From positions 1,674,001-1,738,000 of the forward strand of contig NZ_JACAWU010000002.1 of NCBI RefSeq assembly GCF_013391635.1: a stretch of DNA of 64,000 nt. Reading direction: 5' to 3'. A model generated the notes under the pieces. That model saw only the letters and a list, made by a program, of their open reading frames with translations, was not told where the DNA came from and searched no databases. The DNA is from Natronomonas gomsonensis (lineage in GTDB: Archaea > Halobacteriota > Halobacteria > Halobacteriales > Haloarculaceae). The translations under genes were made by a program, and so were the position numbers. Below, piece by piece: positions 9,580 through 17,171 of this stretch (position 1 is its first letter; the number at the start of each line of letters is the position of its first letter).

Positions 9580-10157
9580 TCTTCGAAGAGCCGTGCGCTG
9601 ATATCACGCAGGTTGTCGTCCCAGACCTCTTCGAGGACGGAGTCGAACGTGTTGTTCACGCGAACGCGGGACTCCTCGGCATCGACGACGACGCCGCCGA
9701 GACAGTCTATCGGTTCGCCCACGCCGAAGCCATCGTAGTCTTCGACGACCGTCTCGAGCAGTTCCTCGTCGTCGGCACGGCCGTGGACAACGACGGTGTC
9801 GGCGTCCTCGAACTCCTCGGCCGCGGCGTCCAGCAACGCCCGCGTCAGTTCTTCGCGTTCGTCACCGTCGATGGCGGCGATCTGTGCTTCTACGTCGTCG
9901 CGGACCTCCTCGAGAACCTCGCGGCGAGCCTCGAGGCGCTTCTGTTTGGCCTCGAGTTTCGCACTAGAGAGCTTCTGCTCGCGCTCCTGTTCGATAGTGC
10001 GTTCGACGTCGCGTTCGGCCTCCTCTCGGATTTCCTCGGCGTCGCGCTCTGCCTCGGAGACGATCTCCTCGGCACGCTCTTCGCCCTCCGAACGGATGTC
10101 CTCCGCACGCGCGCGGGCTTCGTCTCGGATGTCCTCTACGACCGTATCAAGGCTCAT
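9576..10157 (-). CDS. atpE: A-type ATP synthase subunit E
   Basis: Peripheral-stalk subunit E (193 aa). The N-terminal 100 residues are an almost uninterrupted Glu/Arg/Ala coiled coil (IRDEARARAEDIRSEGEER and following) that pairs with subunit H. The C-terminal globular domain (VVHGRADDEELL, GVVVDAEESRVRVNNTFDSV) contacts the head. The stop overlaps the atpC start. It lies 22 bases downstream of atpK. Confidence 0.95.
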   Translation of the reverse strand: MSLDTVVEDIRDEARARAEDIRSEGEERAEEIVSEAERDAEEIREEAERDVERTIEQEREQKLSSAKLEAKQKRLEARREVLEEVRDDVEAQIAAIDGDEREELTRALLDAAAEEFEDADTVVVHGRADDEELLETVVEDYDGFGVGEPIDCLGGVVVDAEESRVRVNNTFDSVLEEVWDDNLRDISARLFEE

Positions 10158-10179
10158 TGGTTTAAAAATCGGGTGCGGT

Positions 10180-10452
10180 TTACAGCGTGAGGAACACGAC
10201 GACCAGCGCCAGAATGACGAGCGTCTCGGGCAGCACCGTCAGGATGAGCCCGCGACCGAACAGGTCCTCGTTCTCCGCGATGGCACCCATCGCCGCCGCG
10301 CCGATACCTCGCTCGGCGATACCCGCACCGAGCGCCGCAAGCCCTACTGCGAGGGCCGCTGCCCCTGTCGCGTCGAGCGCAGGACCGCCTGCTTCTGCTC
10401 CACTCTGAAGAACCGGTGCAACACTGCCCAGGACCGTAGCAAGTTCAAACAT
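10180..10452 (-). CDS. atpK: A-type ATP synthase subunit K (proteolipid, c-ring)
   Basis: Rotor-ring proteolipid (90 aa). Two transmembrane helices are visible: GAAALAVGLAALGAGIAERG, and GRGLILTVLPETLVILALVV. The second holds the ion-carrying Glu in the PET motif (LPETLVIL). The GxGxG packing pattern in helix 1 is standard. Several copies are needed per enzyme. The gene is set apart from atpI by 177 bases that hold its own promoter-like box and palindromes, which would allow extra expression relative to the rest of the operon. Confidence 0.95.
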   Translation of the reverse strand: MFELATVLGSVAPVLQSGAEAGGPALDATGAAALAVGLAALGAGIAERGIGAAAMGAIAENEDLFGRGLILTVLPETLVILALVVVFLTL

Positions 10453-10483
10453 GGTTTGATTTTCCGTCGGGTGGATTGACTGC

Positions 10484-10523
10484 TATCCGAACAGACGGAT
10501 ATGTTCGTAGTGAGTTCATAAAA
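10484..10523 (-). promoter_or_regulatory. Internal promoter and overlapping inverted repeats upstream of atpK
   Basis: On the minus strand TTTTATGA (10516-10523) is a TATA-like box placed to start transcription near 10494, about 40 bases before the atpK ATG. At the predicted start site two interleaved perfect inverted repeats overlap: TATCCG-6-CGGATA (10484-10489 and 10496-10501) and CGAACA-8-TGTTCG (10488-10493 and 10502-10507). They are mutually exclusive and could be an operator or a small RNA switch. Confidence 0.45.
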
Positions 10524-10618
10524 CTTCCCAAACGACACGGAGAGCGCCCCTCACTCTCGTGTGAGAACAGTACACAATCTGAACGCTATGCGATGTCTCA
10601 GCACGGCGACAGCGGCAG

Positions 10619-10643
10619 CGACCGAGGCCTCAGTCCTCGGTCG
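10619..10643 (-). terminator. Perfect hairpin across the atpI stop codon
   Basis: CGACCGAGG (10619-10627), a 7-base loop, then CCTCGGTCG (10635-10643), a perfect 9-bp stem. The loop contains the atpI stop codon (10630-10632). It may be a transcription pause, partial terminator or RNA processing site between atpI and atpK. Confidence 0.4.
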
Positions 10644-12879
10644 TGTAGGTCCGGTCGTAGCCGAACGGCGTGTACTTCTTGCCGCCGCCCTCGTAGAACT
10701 TCCCGAAGAACTCGACGTACTCGAGACGGACCGCCTGCAGGCCCGCGGACGTGATGCCCAGAATCAACACGAGCAGGTGTCCGAGGACGAGCACGACGAT
10801 ACCGAAGATGACGCCGAGGACGAGCATCGCGCCGCCTTCCGCGTTGAGGAGCCCACCGAAGATGACCTCCCCTGCGGCTTCCGCCTCCGCGACTTCGGCA
10901 GCCTCCGCGAAGAAGATGAGGTGGAACTCACCATCGTGGAGGTACGCACCGAAGACGAGCAGGTTCACCGCGAGCGCCATGCCGGCCTTCGCCAGCAGGA
11001 CCGCGGCGATACGCGTATAGGAGACGACGTGCCCGAACGCCTGGGTAATCGACTCCACGAGGCCGATACCGCCCTCGACTTTCAACACCATCGCCAGTCC
11101 GACGAGGATGGCGAGGACCTGCAGCGTCAGCGTCCCGACGACCGGCAGCGTCACGAGTTCGATCGGCGCGAAGCCGTTGAACCCGAGCGGTAAGGCGACG
11201 CCCTCGGTGATGACCTCGCCCGTCGCGGGGTTGGTCATTCCTTCGGCGGCGAAGACGCTGAACATGAAGTTCGGCTTCGGGCCGAGCGCGGACGTACTGA
11301 ACACCCACCACCAGACGCCGAGGGTGAGGATAATCCACGACCCGCTCTCCATGAACGCCTCACCGAAGCCGTGTTCGAGGTTGTTGACGAAGTCGAACAC
11401 GCGGCCCACCACGAGGTGGAACACGCCGGCGATGACGCTGGCCAGCAGCCATGCGTAAGCGTAGTAGATGTAGTGCGGCTGGAGCCCCTTGTGAATCGGT
11501 GGGTGGCCGTCCCAGAGGATGCCACCGAGCTGGTGGAGTCCGAAGAACTCCCCGTACAGGATACCGAAGATGGCCGTGAACACACCCGCGTAGATGCCGA
11601 CGCCACCGAGCGAGCGAATCGCGTCGGATTCGAACCGGCTCATCAGCAGGTAGCCCATCCCGGCGTACAGCAACCCGTAGCCGAGGTCACCGATCATGAA
11701 CCCGAAGAACAGCGGGAACGTCAGGAACAGGATGAACGTCGGGTCGAGTTCGGAGTACTTCGGTCGGTTGATGACCTCGATGAGCACCTCGAACGGTTTT
11801 ACCGCACCGGAGTTGTCCTGGACGACCGGCGGTTCGCCACCGCTCATCGCGGTGCCGCCGTCGGCCGCGACCGCCTCGCCGCTTTCGGAGCCGGCCGAAC
11901 CGGAGCCGCCGACGCTCTCGCGTTCGTGGGCGTGGCCGTCGTCGTCGTACTTCGCCTGTTCGAGTTCCTCGACGTCGACGTGGTCGCCGACGGCCGACTG
12001 CAGCGTCTCGGCGAGGTCGGCGTATCGGTCGCTCGGAATCCATCCCTCGGCGACGAAGGCGTTCTCCGTCGTCGCGAAGGTCAGCGGGGCCTCCCGCTTT
12101 TGGACCTCGATAGAGAGTTTCTCCTCGGCGGCCAGCAGGAAGCCAGCGACCTCGTGTTTGGTGTCTTCGAGTTCGTTCTCGACGGTTTCGAGCTTCGACT
12201 CGACCTTCTGCCGACGGTGTTCGAGGTCGTCGATGTACTTCTCGGGACTCGTCGCCTCGTCGCCGTCGCCCAACTCCGGCACCTCGTATCGGGTGAACGC
12301 TGCGCCGACCAGCACGTCCTCGAGGTCGACGTCGGGATAGACGAAGACGGCGACGTAGCCGCTCTCCTCGAACAGTTCGAAGCCGTCGACCTCGTCGGCG
12401 TCGATGAGCGTCCGACGGATGGTCTCGGTGTCGCCCTCGCCGACGGTGGCCGTCAGCGAGTCGTAGCCGGCGAGCAAGTCGAGGTCGATACCTAACTCGG
12501 CGAAGGGACGTGCTGCGTCGACTTTCTCGTCGATATCCCGCAGTTCGTCCTCCAACTCCGAGCGGCGGTCGTCGAGTTCGTTGACCCGATTCCGGGTCGC
12601 CTCGAGTTCCTCGTCGAGTTCGTCGTCCTCGATGATTCGCGTCCGACCGGCGTCCTCCTCGGTGATGTCGAGGATACTCTCCAGCGAGCGGACGGTGACG
12701 AGTTTCTCGGCGGCGTCTTCGGCGCCCTCGACTGGGTCACCGGGTTCGAACCCCTCCCAGCCGCCGTCGTACTCGGTGACGTGCAACAGGTTCAGGTCGT
12801 GGACGGCCTCGACGGCGTCGTCCATCACGCGCTTGGATCCCGTCACCGAGACCCGACTCATCTGCTTAGGTCTGAGCAT
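10630..12879 (-). CDS. atpI: A-type ATP synthase subunit I (a subunit)
   Basis: Membrane subunit I/a (749 aa) that forms the ion half-channels against the K ring. The N-terminal half (to about residue 360) is cytosolic and coiled-coil rich (LDDRRSELEDELRDIDEKV) with a halophile-type acidic, Gly/Ser/Glu-rich linker near residues 310-345. The C-terminal half has about seven transmembrane helices, including FILFLTFPLFFGFMIGDLGYG and the proton-path helix VVSYTRIAAVLLAKAGMALA with its essential Arg. The start at 12879 (MLRPKQMSRVS) overlaps atpH by 14 bases and matches family starts; the Met at 12861 is the alternative. Confidence 0.96.
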   Translation of the reverse strand: MLRPKQMSRVSVTGSKRVMDDAVEAVHDLNLLHVTEYDGGWEGFEPGDPVEGAEDAAEKLVTVRSLESILDITEEDAGRTRIIEDDELDEELEATRNRVNELDDRRSELEDELRDIDEKVDAARPFAELGIDLDLLAGYDSLTATVGEGDTETIRRTLIDADEVDGFELFEESGYVAVFVYPDVDLEDVLVGAAFTRYEVPELGDGDEATSPEKYIDDLEHRRQKVESKLETVENELEDTKHEVAGFLLAAEEKLSIEVQKREAPLTFATTENAFVAEGWIPSDRYADLAETLQSAVGDHVDVEELEQAKYDDDGHAHERESVGGSGSAGSESGEAVAADGGTAMSGGEPPVVQDNSGAVKPFEVLIEVINRPKYSELDPTFILFLTFPLFFGFMIGDLGYGLLYAGMGYLLMSRFESDAIRSLGGVGIYAGVFTAIFGILYGEFFGLHQLGGILWDGHPPIHKGLQPHYIYYAYAWLLASVIAGVFHLVVGRVFDFVNNLEHGFGEAFMESGSWIILTLGVWWWVFSTSALGPKPNFMFSVFAAEGMTNPATGEVITEGVALPLGFNGFAPIELVTLPVVGTLTLQVLAILVGLAMVLKVEGGIGLVESITQAFGHVVSYTRIAAVLLAKAGMALAVNLLVFGAYLHDGEFHLIFFAEAAEVAEAEAAGEVIFGGLLNAEGGAMLVLGVIFGIVVLVLGHLLVLILGITSAGLQAVRLEYVEFFGKFYEGGGKKYTPFGYDRTYTTED

Positions 12880-13198
12880 TCACCGCCTCCGTGAACAACT
12901 CCACGGTGTATTCGACCACCTCGTCGCGCTGTTCGTCGGCGCGCGCTTCGAGGGCCTCGCGGTCGGACTCGCCTTCGGCGAGGAGTTCCTCGCGTTCGGC
13001 CTCGATTTCCTCACGCGCCTCGGCGAGTTCCGCCTCCTTGTGGTCGGCGGCGTCCTCGCGGGCTTGCTCGCGAATGCGGTCGGCTTCCTCGCGCGCCTCG
13101 GCGATGCGCTCCTCTCGCGCATCCTTCGCGTCGGCGACGATTTCGTCAGCCTCCCGCTCGGCCTCCTTGATTCGGTCAAGAACCTCTGGCCTGGCCAT
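12866..13198 (-). CDS. atpH: A-type ATP synthase subunit H
   Basis: Peripheral-stalk subunit H (110 aa), an almost entirely helical Glu/Ala/Arg coiled coil (DRIKEAEREADEIVADAKD, then heptads to residue 95) that pairs with subunit E. It is the first gene of the ATP synthase operon, and its 3' end overlaps atpI. Upstream a CAAATAGG box lies about 35 bases before the ATG and a GCGAAA-5-TTTCGC palindrome lies just above it. Confidence 0.92.
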   Translation of the reverse strand: MARPEVLDRIKEAEREADEIVADAKDAREERIAEAREEADRIREQAREDAADHKEAELAEAREEIEAEREELLAEGESDREALEARADEQRDEVVEYTVELFTEAVNAQT

Positions 13199-13227
13199 GA
13201 TTATATCATCGGATGCTTCGGAAAGCG

Positions 13228-13258
13228 CCTATTTGGTAGTTGCGAAACGGCTTTTCGC
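13228..13258 (-). promoter_or_regulatory. Probable promoter and palindrome of the ATP synthase operon
   Basis: Upstream of atpH on the minus strand are an AT-rich CCAAATAGG element (about 13229-13238) and, directly above it, a perfect GCGAAA-CGGCT-TTTCGC inverted repeat (13242-13258). The order is compatible with a regulator site just upstream of the BRE/TATA. The TATA match is weak. Confidence 0.3.
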
Positions 13259-13351
13259 GCGGTTCGATGCCAAGTGCACCTTCGGGCGCTCGCGGGCGAC
13301 GACTACCCGGAAACAGGGGAATTATGACCGAACCGCCCCAACAGGCGGTCA

Positions 13352-14038
13352 ATGGGACTCCTCGAAGACAAAGCGCGTGCGCGGCTCTTCTACAAGTACC
13401 TCTCGCAGGTGTACGACACCATCAACCCGTTCATCTGGAACGAGGAGATGCGCGACGAGGCCTTGGAGTGGCTCGACCTCGATGCGGGGGACCGCGTCCT
13501 CGACGTTGGCTGTGGCACCGGCTTCGCGACCGAGGGGCTGCTGGGGTACACCGACGACGTGTGGGGACTCGACCAGTCGGCCCACCAACTGGAGAAGGCG
13601 TTCGCGAAGTTCGGTAAGCGTGGTGACGTGAAGTTCCACCGCGGCGACGCCGAACGACTCCCCTTCGACGACGACAGTTTCGACGCCTACTGGTCGTCCG
13701 GTTCCATCGAGTACTGGCCCGACCCCGTGGCGGCGTTGCGGGAGGCCCGCCGCGTCACCAAACCCGGCCAACCGGTGCTCGTCGTCGGCCCGGACTACCC
13801 AAACTCGACACTGTTCCAGAAGCTCGCGGACGTCATCATGCTGTTTTACGACGAAGCGGAGGCCGACAGGATGTTCGCCGAAGCGGGCTTCGAGGAGTTC
13901 GAACACCACATCCAACAGCGCGCACCGGGCACCCCGCGGGCGATTACGACCGTCGCCTACGTCCCCGAGGACGACGGGGACGCCCCCGAAACCGAAGAGG
14001 AGACGACCGTCGACAGCGACCCGGTGGAAGCAGCCTGA
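13352..14038 (+). CDS. SAM-dependent methyltransferase, VTE3/MPBQ-like (probable quinone methyltransferase)
   Basis: A 228-aa class I methyltransferase. The N-terminus, FYKYLSQVYDTINPFIWNEE, closely follows the FYRFLS.VYD..NP..W opening of the plastid VTE3 (MPBQ/MSBQ) methyltransferases, which are known to resemble archaeal proteins. The SAM-binding motif is VLDVGCGTGFATEG (about residues 49-62), followed by GDAERLPFDDDSFD and a membrane-associating helix LFQKLADVIMLFYDEAE. A C-terminal acidic tail (DDGDAPETEEET) is halophilic. In an archaeon that makes menaquinones the likely substrate is a menaquinone precursor. The 3' end overlaps the convergent pilin gene by 82 bases. A TATA-like GAATTATG lies about 28 bases upstream. 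Confidence 0.75.
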   Translation: MGLLEDKARARLFYKYLSQVYDTINPFIWNEEMRDEALEWLDLDAGDRVLDVGCGTGFATEGLLGYTDDVWGLDQSAHQLEKAFAKFGKRGDVKFHRGDAERLPFDDDSFDAYWSSGSIEYWPDPVAALREARRVTKPGQPVLVVGPDYPNSTLFQKLADVIMLFYDEAEADRMFAEAGFEEFEHHIQQRAPGTPRAITTVAYVPEDDGDAPETEEETTVDSDPVEAA

Positions 14039-14490
14039 ACGGTCGCTGCCTCGACGGCGATTCGCGTCCCGTCGACGTAGAGGCGCACCTCTACGGTCGC
14101 ACCGACTCCCAACGTCGGCGAATTCGTCCCTGCCACGCGGAGAGCCGCGGATTCGCCGGCACGCCACGTGCCGTGCGTGGCGCTGTTGAACGGGCCCGTC
14201 GGCCCGCTTTCGAACCCCCGCGCCGAGAAGAACGGGACCGGCGGCTGTTCGGAGAGCCGTTCGCCGTCGACGAGAATCCGGACCCGAAGCGCCGTGGGGT
14301 CGATGGCGTCGCCGCCGAGGTGGGTGACGGTCACTCGGCCGGTGTCGTCGGCCTCCACATCGAAAGCGGCCGTTCGGGCGGGCGTCGATAGTTCCGAGGG
14401 GAGTGCCGTCCCGACGGCCGTCGCCGCGAGGACGGTCACCGCGACCAAGAGGACGACTCCGACGACGGGAGCGACGGCGCGGTCAGACAT
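13957..14490 (-). CDS. Type IV pilin-like protein
   Basis: A 177-aa protein with the haloarchaeal pilin N-terminus MSDRAVAPVVGVVLLVAVTVLAA (quoted in part: RAVAPVVGVVLLVAVTVLA), a class III signal: short basic leader, then a long hydrophobic helix used for pilus assembly after prepilin peptidase cleavage. The rest is a beta-rich exported domain (VTVTHLGGDAIDPTALRVR is the common haloarchaeal pilin domain). The Ser-rich C-terminal 25 residues are encoded antisense to the methyltransferase 3' end and may be a recent extension. CTTATCGG about 28 bases upstream suggests its own leaderless promoter. Confidence 0.75.
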   Translation of the reverse strand: MSDRAVAPVVGVVLLVAVTVLAATAVGTALPSELSTPARTAAFDVEADDTGRVTVTHLGGDAIDPTALRVRILVDGERLSEQPPVPFFSARGFESGPTGPFNSATHGTWRAGESAALRVAGTNSPTLGVGATVEVRLYVDGTRIAVEAATVQAASTGSLSTVVSSSVSGASPSSSGT

Positions 14491-14526
14491 ACCGTCCGTG
14501 GTTCCGGCTTCCGATAAGAACGTTCG

Positions 14527-15729
14527 CTACTCGAGGGTCGTCGTGGTGGACAACGACCGGCCGTCGCGGGTTGCGTTGACCGTCACGGTTCCCCGCGGAC
14601 CGACGGTCCAGACCCGTCCGCCGTCGGTGTTGCCCACCTGTCTGCCGTTCATCTCGACCGTTGCGGCGACCGGTTCACCGCTGGTCTCGTTTAGCACCGT
14701 CACGCCGAGCGGGCCGCCGGCGCGGGTCGTGTTGACCCGAAGCAGGAGGTCACCGTCGACGGTTTCGACGGTGTCAGTCGGCACCGCTTCGGGGTCGTTG
14801 CGCTGGATTTCCGTGACGATGTTTTCCGAACCGCCGTCGAGGTAGGTCTGAAGGGTCCCGTGTGGGTGGTCGTACTCGAAGCGGTAGAGTCGGGCGCGGT
14901 CGGGCCCGAGGAAATCGACCGTCGGCGACCCGTTGTCGGTCACCCACGGGTACAGCGTCTCGACGCGGTCGAGTGCCGGCGAGAGGTCACCGTCGTAGGT
15001 GTCGGGGACGCCGATGGACCGCGCCGAGGGGTCGTGCGCCTCGCGGACGTACGTCTGGTCCCCGTTCGTGTCGGTCTCGACCGTCGCGAGCACCGTGGCG
15101 TTGTCGCTCACTTCGGTGTGAACGACGAGGGGCCCCTCGCCTTCGAACGCCGACTCGAGGGTGCCTCCGAGCGGGCCTTGGAGGGTGAGCAGCCGAACGC
15201 GGTCGGTGTTCAGTTGCGTCTGGACGCCGCTCATTCCGAGGTCGTCGGCGTTGTTTTCGAACCAGCCGACGTTCGATTCCATCGTGGCAGCGCCCCGGTC
15301 GACGGCGGCCAGCGTTCGGAACAGCTCCTGGGAGTCGATTGCACCGTTACCGTACTGCCGTATCGCGGTTCGCTGTCGTCGTTCGAGCCGGTCGGTCCGC
15401 TCCGAATACCACTCGGCAGCGTTCCGGATGACCATTCGACGTTCGGTGTCCGATTCGGCGTTCCGATACGCCCGCTGGAAATTGACACGCTGGTAGGTCG
15501 TCTGGAGTTCGATGGCGTTGTCGCCGACCGCACCTGCAACGTCCAGCGTCGCCGTCGAACTCTCGCTTCGATCGACGGCAGACGGCGACGGTGCCAGATA
15601 CTCCGCGGTGCCGTTGTCGCCGGTGACAGACATCGTCGACTCACCCACCGTTTGGGCGTGAACGGCGACGCCGGACGCCAAGGCGAGACAGCAGAGGAGG
15701 GCGAACACGACGGCACGGGAACCGTTCAT
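14527..15729 (-). CDS. Secreted haloarchaeal protein of unknown function (DUF7096/DUF7094-like)
   Basis: A 400-aa protein with a clear Sec signal peptide (residues 1-25, ending VAVHAQ). A helical, Arg-rich segment follows (about 70-150, RNAAEWYSERTDRLERRQR), then beta-rich domains. The terminal 80 residues look like an immunoglobulin-like or carboxypeptidase-regulatory-like fold (LGVTVLNETSGEPVAATVEMNG). There is no C-terminal membrane anchor. It is divergent from the membrane-bound regulator at 15883 with 153 bases between them, and both have leaderless-type TATA boxes, so the pair may act together in sensing the cell surface. I believe it belongs to uncharacterised haloarchaeal domain families, but I cannot confirm the numbers. 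Confidence 0.6.
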   Translation of the reverse strand: MNGSRAVVFALLCCLALASGVAVHAQTVGESTMSVTGDNGTAEYLAPSPSAVDRSESSTATLDVAGAVGDNAIELQTTYQRVNFQRAYRNAESDTERRMVIRNAAEWYSERTDRLERRQRTAIRQYGNGAIDSQELFRTLAAVDRGAATMESNVGWFENNADDLGMSGVQTQLNTDRVRLLTLQGPLGGTLESAFEGEGPLVVHTEVSDNATVLATVETDTNGDQTYVREAHDPSARSIGVPDTYDGDLSPALDRVETLYPWVTDNGSPTVDFLGPDRARLYRFEYDHPHGTLQTYLDGGSENIVTEIQRNDPEAVPTDTVETVDGDLLLRVNTTRAGGPLGVTVLNETSGEPVAATVEMNGRQVGNTDGGRVWTVGPRGTVTVNATRDGRSLSTTTTLE

Positions 15730-15882
15730 AGTCGACCCTCGTCGCCGGCGAGTAAAAATCCAGCCCACTCGACACGGTCGGCTGTACGGAGCGCAGAGCC
15801 CTCGAAACGCTTCATCCGCCGCGGAGACGTTTTATCTCGTGATGGAAAGCGTTTTCCCGCGTGGGCGTGCATCGAACCTAAT
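15730..15882. promoter_or_regulatory. Divergent promoter region
   Basis: On the minus strand ATTTTTACTCG lies about 27 bases before the ATG at 15729. On the plus strand GTTTTATCTCG (15828-15838) lies about 50 bases before the ATG at 15883. Both are TATA-like boxes, so the two divergent secreted/membrane genes probably have separate promoters. Confidence 0.4.
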
Positions 15883-17055
15883 ATGCGGTGCCGGGTTCCC
15901 GTCCTGCTGTGTGCCCTCCTCGTGACCGCGCTCGTGGTCGGTGCCACACCGGCAGCCGCACAGCCGGCCACGACCGAGGAGACCCGTCTTGAGGCACAAC
16001 TACAGGACGACGGCGACGCTCGCTGGACCGTCGTCGCGGTCGTTCCGCTGGAGGACGAAGAGGACAGAGAGGAGTTCCAATCCTTCGCCAACGCCTTCGA
16101 GAGCGGCGAACGCGACTTCGACCTCGGCGTCGAGACCTTCCGACGCGCCGCCGAAGAGACGTCGGCGGCGACCGGCCGGGAGATGCGGATTCCGCAGGAC
16201 TCCACCGACCGGAACGCAGTCATCGTCAACGAAACCGAAGACGGAGAAGTCGTCAGCCAGCGCGGTGAGTTCCGGCTATCGTTCACTTGGACATCGTTCG
16301 CTCGACAGGACGAGAGCGGAACGCTGTATCTACAGGATTCGTTCAACACCACAAACGGGACGTGGCTCCCGGGACTGAGCGACGGGCAGACGCTCGTGTT
16401 GAAATCCCCACCGGGGTACGGCGGCCCGAGCACCTCCCCGATTGCCCCGCGAGACGGTGAACTTCGGTGGGAAGGCCCGCAAACGTTCGAACCGGGGTAC
16501 TTCGATGTCGTCTACGAGCCCGGAAACGGTGGCCCCGGCAGCACGGACACCGAGACTCCAGTAGGACCGGGCGGAATCCAGCTCTCGACGCTGCTGCTCG
16601 TCGGCGCCGTGGTGTTGAGCGCCGCCGCGTTGCTGCTGGGACTGTACCTGCTGTGGCACCGTCGGGACGGTGAAACCGACGGCGGCGTCGAGGCGACACC
16701 GTCAGCGACCGACGGCCCCTCGGCGTCGACGGCCACCGAAAGCGACGAAACGGCAGGTGTCGGTGCCAGCACCGACGACGAATCCGCGACCGACGAAGGC
16801 GACGAACCCGAGGCCCCAACCGACCCGGAACTCCTCTCCGACGAGGAGCGGGTCGAACAACTGCTCGAACGGAACGGTGGGCGGATGAAGCAGGCCAACA
16901 TCGTCAAGGAGACCGGCTGGTCGAACGCGAAGGTGTCACAGCTGCTGTCGTCGATGGACGAGGCCGGCCGCATCGAGAAGCTCCGAATCGGCCGGGAAAA
17001 CCTCATCAGTTTTCCCGACGAACAGCTCGGCGAGTTCGACGACGACGAAGAGTGA
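15883..17055 (+). CDS. Membrane-anchored winged-helix regulator with extracellular sensor domain
   Basis: A 390-aa one-component sensor. Layout: signal peptide (residues 1-27, ending TPAAAQ), an extracellular beta-rich domain of about 190 residues (LEAQLQDDGDARWTVVAVV...PQTFEPGYFDVVYEP), one transmembrane helix (about 232-255, STLLLVGAVVLSAAALLLGL), a long acidic Ser/Thr/Glu linker, and a C-terminal winged helix (about 318-385: EERVEQLLERNGGRMKQANIVKETGWSNAKVSQLLSSM, quoted in part). The wHTH would face the cytoplasm. The start at 15883 is fixed by the signal peptide; a longer open frame upstream is antisense to the neighbour. It resembles haloarchaeal DUF7345/DUF7343-type proteins. Confidence 0.8.
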   Translation: MRCRVPVLLCALLVTALVVGATPAAAQPATTEETRLEAQLQDDGDARWTVVAVVPLEDEEDREEFQSFANAFESGERDFDLGVETFRRAAEETSAATGREMRIPQDSTDRNAVIVNETEDGEVVSQRGEFRLSFTWTSFARQDESGTLYLQDSFNTTNGTWLPGLSDGQTLVLKSPPGYGGPSTSPIAPRDGELRWEGPQTFEPGYFDVVYEPGNGGPGSTDTETPVGPGGIQLSTLLLVGAVVLSAAALLLGLYLLWHRRDGETDGGVEATPSATDGPSASTATESDETAGVGASTDDESATDEGDEPEAPTDPELLSDEERVEQLLERNGGRMKQANIVKETGWSNAKVSQLLSSMDEAGRIEKLRIGRENLISFPDEQLGEFDDDEE

Positions 17056-17072
17056 CCGCCACGTTGTCGGGC

Positions 17073-17140
17073 GGTTAAACACTGTTCAACGGATTCTTAA
17101 CCTGTGACAAACGCCGTACGATTCGGAAACGTTTAACCAC
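17073..17140 (+). promoter_or_regulatory. ETF promoter region with GGTTAA/TTAACC repeats
   Basis: GGTTAA (17073-17078) and TTAACC (17097-17102) form an inverted pair, and TTTAACCA recurs at 17132-17139 inside the likely TATA element GTTTAACC, about 37 bases before etfB. The repeats sit where an activator or repressor would act. Confidence 0.35.
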
Positions 17141-17171
17141 GGACAGTCGTCATATCCGGTGACTAGCCGCT

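Noticed and set aside
11371-12495. A 374-codon plus-strand open frame across atpI
   Set aside because: It lies inside atpI on the other strand and shows no recognisable domain; GC-rich coding shadow.
14860-15882. A long in-frame extension upstream of the membrane-bound regulator
   Set aside because: It is antisense to the secreted-protein gene at 14527-15729, and the signal peptide at 15883 gives a far better start.
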